DNA of 64,000 bases from Desulfovibrio inopinatus DSM 10711 (lineage in GTDB: Bacteria > Desulfobacterota > Desulfovibrionia > Desulfovibrionales > Desulfovibrionaceae): positions 310,001-374,000 of the forward strand of contig NZ_AUBP01000002.1 of the NCBI RefSeq assembly GCF_000429305.1, written 5' to 3'. Below, piece by piece: positions 61,601-64,000 of the stretch; within the stretch, counting starts at the first letter, position 1, and each line of letters starts with the position of its first letter. The notes beneath the pieces are model-generated. The model ran no database searches, was not told the DNA's origin, and saw only the letters and a list, made by a program, of their open reading frames with translations. The position numbers and the translations under genes were made by a program.

Positions 61601-64000
61601 CAGTGGTGAACGCATGTATAGGACAGGCGACCGAGCCCGTTATTTACCCGACGGGGCTTTAGAGTTTTTAGGCCGACAGGACACACAGGTAAAAATTCGC
61701 GGGCACAGAATTGAATTAGGCGAAATAGAGCAGGCTTTGCGTGATATTGCTCCGGTCAATAAAGCTGTCGTTAAAGTCACTGGTACATCGCAAGCACTTG
61801 TTGGGTATGCCTCGATGGACCGAACCTTTTCTCAACCTGATCTCTGCTTGGAAAAGCTGGTTCTTTCTGATCAAGCCTATACACAACGTATGGACGCTGT
61901 GAGTGCACTCAACCTTCCCGAGACGCAGTCTGCAAAAGATTTCCCTATCCAATATGCTGAAAAGTATCGTGCGGTAGTGAATCTTTTGGCACAAAAATTC
62001 ATGTTTCAGGTGTTGGAAGATATAGGAGCGCTGCCTCATCTAAAACAAGGAATACGTCCATCCGGACTTCTTTTGTCCTGCAATGTGGTCGAACTCCACG
62101 AACCTCTTCTCGTGTTGTGGTTGCGTGCCTTAAATGCGGCCGGAGCTTTGCATGCTTCGGAAGATTTGTTTCAACTTGATGCAGCATGGCAATGGCCTGA
62201 TTTGGATATGGAGCAACTTCCTGCTGATTGGGCTGCCAGTGCAAAAGGTGTGGCAAATTATTTGGAAAGGCTACGTCCCTGGGGTGCAAAGTTGCTTGTG
62301 GGAAAAGCCGATCCTCTGGAGATCTTTTTTAATGAGGAAAACGATCTTTCTCCGGAGAAGCTAACGGCGTTGTTTCCCGGTTATTTACACCGTTTTACCT
62401 TGGCGGCGACTGCAATACGCACCTTGAGTGAATGCAGCCACGAACCTCTGGAGATACTTGAAGTCGGAGGACGTACAGGTCAAGCTGCAGAGCATATTGT
62501 TCCTGCATTAAAACGTTGTTGCATGACGTATTCTTTATCTGACAGCTCGGCTTTTCTTGTAGAGCATCAGAAAAAGAGGCTGCGGAATCGCTTCGACTCG
62601 GTGAATTTTCAACGATTTGATCCGTTATTGCCGTTTTATGCACAGTCCGTGGAGCCGTTTTCACAAGATGTCATCATAGCTTCCAGTTATATACACAGAA
62701 CACCACACGTTCTTGTGACGCTCAAGAGGTTGAAAGAACTCCTGAAACCCGGTGGTATGCTCGTCTTGCTGGAAGAAACGAAGAATACTTTTCTTCAGGA
62801 TTGTACCGTGGCTTTTTTGGAAGGTGGATTTACTCGATTTTTTGATGGTCGTAAGAAAGAACAACAACCTCTTCTGACAACAGCTGCGTGGACAAAACAC
62901 ATATGTGAAGCGGGATATTCCGGTGTGCACGTTTTGACCGCAGGTGTGACAAATGAATCGGATGATTCCGATATCGGTCAGACATGCATTGTAGGCTTTG
63001 CCGAACGAGAAATCTCCCGCCTCGCCGTACCTCAGATACTGGACCGACTTCATCGAGTCTTACCAGACTATATGGTGCCTCAACGCATTGTAGAAATAGG
63101 AGAATTTCCTCTCACCGTTAATGGCAAAATTGATAAAAAAGCGCTTCTTGATCCTCCGGATCTCGGGAAGGGACGACAGGAGCGCTTACAACCACGTAGC
63201 AATGAAGAGCGTATCATTGCTGATTTGTGGCACGAGCTTTTGCCGGGCGGAGAGATTGCAGTGGACGACAATTTTTTTGCCGTCGGCGGAGATTCTCTCG
63301 TTGGAACGCGGCTTGTGGCCGGTATGCGTTCCCATTTTGATGTCGATATTCCACTTCGTTGGATCTTTGATTATCCAACCATTGCCGGATTGGCTGCCGC
63401 GGTGAAACAGACATGCGCAACGGCAAAGACAACAGAACAGACAGAACCGCACGTACCTTCAATTACTCCCGATAAAGCACACCGGTATGAGCCCTTTCCA
63501 TTGACAGATGTGCAGTATGCCTACTGGGTTGGAAGGATGGGGATTTTTTCACTCGGGAATGTCTCCACGCATTGTTATTTTGAAATCGAAGGGCAGGGAC
63601 TTGATGTTGACCGCTTGACTTCGACTTGGCAGCGATTGGTGGAACATCATGACATGATGCGTGCTGTTGTAGCCTCGGATGGGCAATCTCAACAGATTCT
63701 GGAACATACACCAACTTTCGTGCCGCGTATTGTTCGTCTCTCCGAAGACACGACTCCCGGTGCTATACACGCGTCCTTATCTGAAACACGCCGTAGGTTG
63801 TCTCACCAGGTTTTACCTTCCGATACATGGCCTCTCTTTGCTTTGGAAATGACTTGCTATGGTCGCGATACCGTGCGTCTGCATGTGGGCTTTGACAATA
63901 TCATGTTCGATGGGTGGAGCATGCTCCATATTTTGAGCGAATGGACACGCCTGTATCATGATGATCAGGCAACATTGGAACCGTTGACTCTCTCGTTTCG
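55695..64000 (+). CDS. Hybrid PKS-NRPS megasynthase (partial, continues past the window)
   Basis: At least 2768 residues, start supported by AGGAG. Domains: carrier (1-80, LGMTSL); KS (102-522), where the catalytic Cys is replaced by Ser269 (VDTASSGSL) while HGTGT and NIGH remain; AT (627-955, GHSLGE with Ser720; AFHS suggests malonyl); ACP (1024-1100, Ser1058); Cy (1135-1570, DLLIADGWS); A domain (1606-2000, first specificity positions appear D-L-Y-N, as in Cys-activating domains); a methyltransferase-like insert (about 2050-2435, LEVGGRTG) before A10; PCP (2500-2570, Ser2534); second Cy (2596-end, DNIMFDGWS). Two Cy domains predict thiazoline rings, as in yersiniabactin or pyochelin. No KR, DH or TE is seen within the window. 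Confidence 0.93.
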   Translation, partial: MAEYQRILHHILKLIEKRVVTSQSVDVHTPFTSLGMTSLILTDFLAELKEEAGLSFHVAEAFSCLTPARLAQWLRHYSNAKATLSLANCELKHDSHAAQQAIAVIGMSCRFPGLSDTLENGPKAFWNTLVQGYDPIRSIPQDRWDSEREKSDGSISTFGGFLKNVDLFDASFFSISPREAAVMDPQQRIALELCHHALEHAGIAPGQLCGSATGVFWGVADSEYSRLLLSTNMAQDMYMYTGAASSLIPGRIAYHLDVHGPCIGVDTASSGSLHALHLAVQSLRAGECRQSLVGSVNLILSPEKHRMMSSAGVMATDGRCKTFDASADGYVRAEGGGVLVLKNLDDALTDGDRILGVIRGTGITHDGRSNGLTSPSGEAQVHMLRLALRDAGLTPDAVDYIECHGTGTYVGDPVEARAIASVFQERDPARPLLLGSVKSNIGHLEQAAGIAGIIKILLAFEHEILPANLHFLQENPLLDLASIPACVVSQSLPWKRGPHKRVAGVSSFGLGGANAHVLLEEAPKSFPPTGQLSYPQHILPLSAKTPGALTVLQNRMTSFLREKAGESRDAPYIESICHTAQQGRDHFTFRTFSVGANLESLATTVENAELPVQAAAVHTSEYAPNIPKVAFLFTGQGAQRSGMGKEILVHPVFRDVMEECATYMENMLDLPLFHLLFDKEHASKLQQTSYAQPALFSLEYALAQLWLAWGIEPVALIGHSLGEYTAACLAGVFSLEDACRLVVARGHLMQQSQPGGMAAVFASPLRIYEILHTEFFDTSVAAINGPEQTVISGENLDDVLTCLQDLGISVRRLPVAQAFHSRLMDSILDQFEAVASTVTYRTPTLPIISNLTGAFAGSNTLMTPRYWRDHIRNTVLFADGMRALGTLGCTHMVEIGPAPVLCNMGRRILNDPVLRWIPSMEDGNEWQSLLHSLGRLYVDGINPFWKAVHPYQDKAKATLPHYPFERSRYWALSKPANVQAASKEEVNNHITDASSSLFESTPVKPQEDEISSTISSVWNENDKSMVGRLEAWVKQILRIPEQTQLQRDQSLTVFGMDSLMAMELVTRIKKEVHVSLRLADIMQSKGIRQLAALLEQNLVTEVDVSDQEQTLENDPHSQSIGAVEFPKVIHKAEHRWEPFPLTSVQHAYWVGRNGGLELGDVSCFIYAEVEMPHVDISRLESSLNNVIQRHDALRTIIRSDGLQKVLADTPPYVIAIEDLQMCSLSEREERLESLRNELSHQNRDATTWPLFDVRVTRLPDGIRLHVGLDLLIADGWSFGLLLRDLLHGYVQPHESLPVPGLTFRDYVIARQTFCNSDQYAASERYWEKRFDEIPPGPDLPLASSAPAMTQTRFKRHTGELAFAQWRALQARAREYGVTPSGVLLAAFSTILAQWSQQDHFSLMLTLFNRLPVHEDIHEVVGDFTSLLLLRVAVEGYSFGSHATALQQQIWEDMDHRHMCAVDVLRLLKQRSDLGKGSYAPVVFTSLLPLTADNGNLANALDALEKIENDVRVVHCITQTPQVRLDHQVYERKGTLCFNWDVAQGVFPPRMIEDMMEAYTALLLRLATDADVWEQPVDTALPERQQHIRNTVNATQRDLPETILHAGFLEHATEHPERTAIILPGAKKTYGEVLALAWDVVRWLQENAMEPGSIVAVISDGWRKIPAALGVLLAGGVYLPLAPDAPAQRSLDTLQHAGVRHILGDAATLKNLREFEGTAFSLEAMAQREPQRVATASPQQTAYVIYTSGSTGKPKGVVIKHAAACNTILDINQRHSVGPSDRILGLSRLNFDLSVYDIWGAFQVGAAIVVPTPEDRKDPAHWLNLMEEAGVTIWNSVPALMTMLLDYSGLADIDIPTSLRLVLLSGDWIPLDLPQRLWSKAPNVKIVGMGGATEASIWSNSFDIIEVSPQWMSIPYGFPLANQGFHVLDRHLKHRPEWVPGDLYIIGKGLAEGYFKDTSLTEASFIYHPVSGERMYRTGDRARYLPDGALEFLGRQDTQVKIRGHRIELGEIEQALRDIAPVNKAVVKVTGTSQALVGYASMDRTFSQPDLCLEKLVLSDQAYTQRMDAVSALNLPETQSAKDFPIQYAEKYRAVVNLLAQKFMFQVLEDIGALPHLKQGIRPSGLLLSCNVVELHEPLLVLWLRALNAAGALHASEDLFQLDAAWQWPDLDMEQLPADWAASAKGVANYLERLRPWGAKLLVGKADPLEIFFNEENDLSPEKLTALFPGYLHRFTLAATAIRTLSECSHEPLEILEVGGRTGQAAEHIVPALKRCCMTYSLSDSSAFLVEHQKKRLRNRFDSVNFQRFDPLLPFYAQSVEPFSQDVIIASSYIHRTPHVLVTLKRLKELLKPGGMLVLLEETKNTFLQDCTVAFLEGGFTRFFDGRKKEQQPLLTTAAWTKHICEAGYSGVHVLTAGVTNESDDSDIGQTCIVGFAEREISRLAVPQILDRLHRVLPDYMVPQRIVEIGEFPLTVNGKIDKKALLDPPDLGKGRQERLQPRSNEERIIADLWHELLPGGEIAVDDNFFAVGGDSLVGTRLVAGMRSHFDVDIPLRWIFDYPTIAGLAAAVKQTCATAKTTEQTEPHVPSITPDKAHRYEPFPLTDVQYAYWVGRMGIFSLGNVSTHCYFEIEGQGLDVDRLTSTWQRLVEHHDMMRAVVASDGQSQQILEHTPTFVPRIVRLSEDTTPGAIHASLSETRRRLSHQVLPSDTWPLFALEMTCYGRDTVRLHVGFDNIMFDGWSMLHILSEWTRLYHDDQATLEPLTLSF

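Overview
The window looks like a chromosomal accessory region of an anaerobic, sulfate-reducer-like deltaproteobacterium of the Desulfovibrio type. The main evidence is a complete periplasmic [FeFe]-hydrogenase operon (HydA/HydB with a Tat signal on HydB, plus HydG, HydE, HydF, the TM1266-family regulator and an aspartase), together with PAS-rich signalling proteins and FeoAB. Base composition is moderate and uneven: the islands at about 12.7-15.8 kb and 36.1-38.4 kb are visibly richer in G+C than the rest, which suggests acquired pieces. The species assignment is inference.

Layout. 0.2-7.7 kb: a soluble multi-PAS/GAF diguanylate cyclase, then a periplasmic solute-binding protein followed at once by a membrane histidine kinase. 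7.8-12.4 kb: an O-methyltransferase, a TetR gene that has lost its DNA-binding region, a HAD protein with an altered motif I, a truncated GAF remnant, a secreted GH5-type glycosidase and an HNH remnant. 12.5-17.2 kb: a membrane LytTR regulator with matching direct repeats in front of an unknown membrane-anchored protein, then a CD3324-like HTH protein and a methyltransferase. 17.2-26.2 kb: a condensation/BAHD-like acyltransferase divergent from a TetR regulator, a GNAT gene, an RND efflux pair with a divergent MerR regulator, and a GFA-family gene with a duplicated 3' stump 6.4 kb away. 27.0-35.3 kb: a His-rich protein resembling the N-terminus of HypB, then the hydrogenase operon. 36.1-40.3 kb: LysR/DUF169, then fragments of an MBL hydrolase, a Dpp-type ABC transporter and an ISL3-like transposase joined end to end. 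41.2-64.0 kb: an iron-acquisition and siderophore locus with two half-size ABC transporters (YbtP/Q or IrtA/B type), an AraC regulator, ExbB-ExbD-TonB, FeoA-FeoB, a TonB-dependent receptor, a methyltransferase, a phosphopantetheinyl transferase and a giant hybrid PKS-NRPS that runs off the right edge. Fur-like palindromes lie before most of these units.

The strongest structural theme is a repeated module on the minus strand: the 3' end of a tmRNA gene (T-arm, then CAGCTCCACCA) followed by a rho-independent terminator. Three clear copies (12.52, 35.88, 40.54 kb), one decayed copy (26.33 kb) and two heavily decayed copies (12.06, 17.23 kb) are seen. Two of them are paired with plus-strand tRNA-Pro 3' ends (26.75, 40.94 kb). 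These are the scars expected from repeated integration at ssrA and tRNA-Pro, and they cut the window into the functional modules listed above. No integrase is present.

The most unusual protein is the megasynthase: carrier - KS - AT - ACP - Cy - A (interrupted by a methyltransferase-like insert) - PCP - Cy. Its KS has Ser where the catalytic Cys is expected. With the ABC pair, receptor, AraC regulator and PPTase it resembles a yersiniabactin/pyochelin-type thiazoline metallophore pathway in a new domain order.
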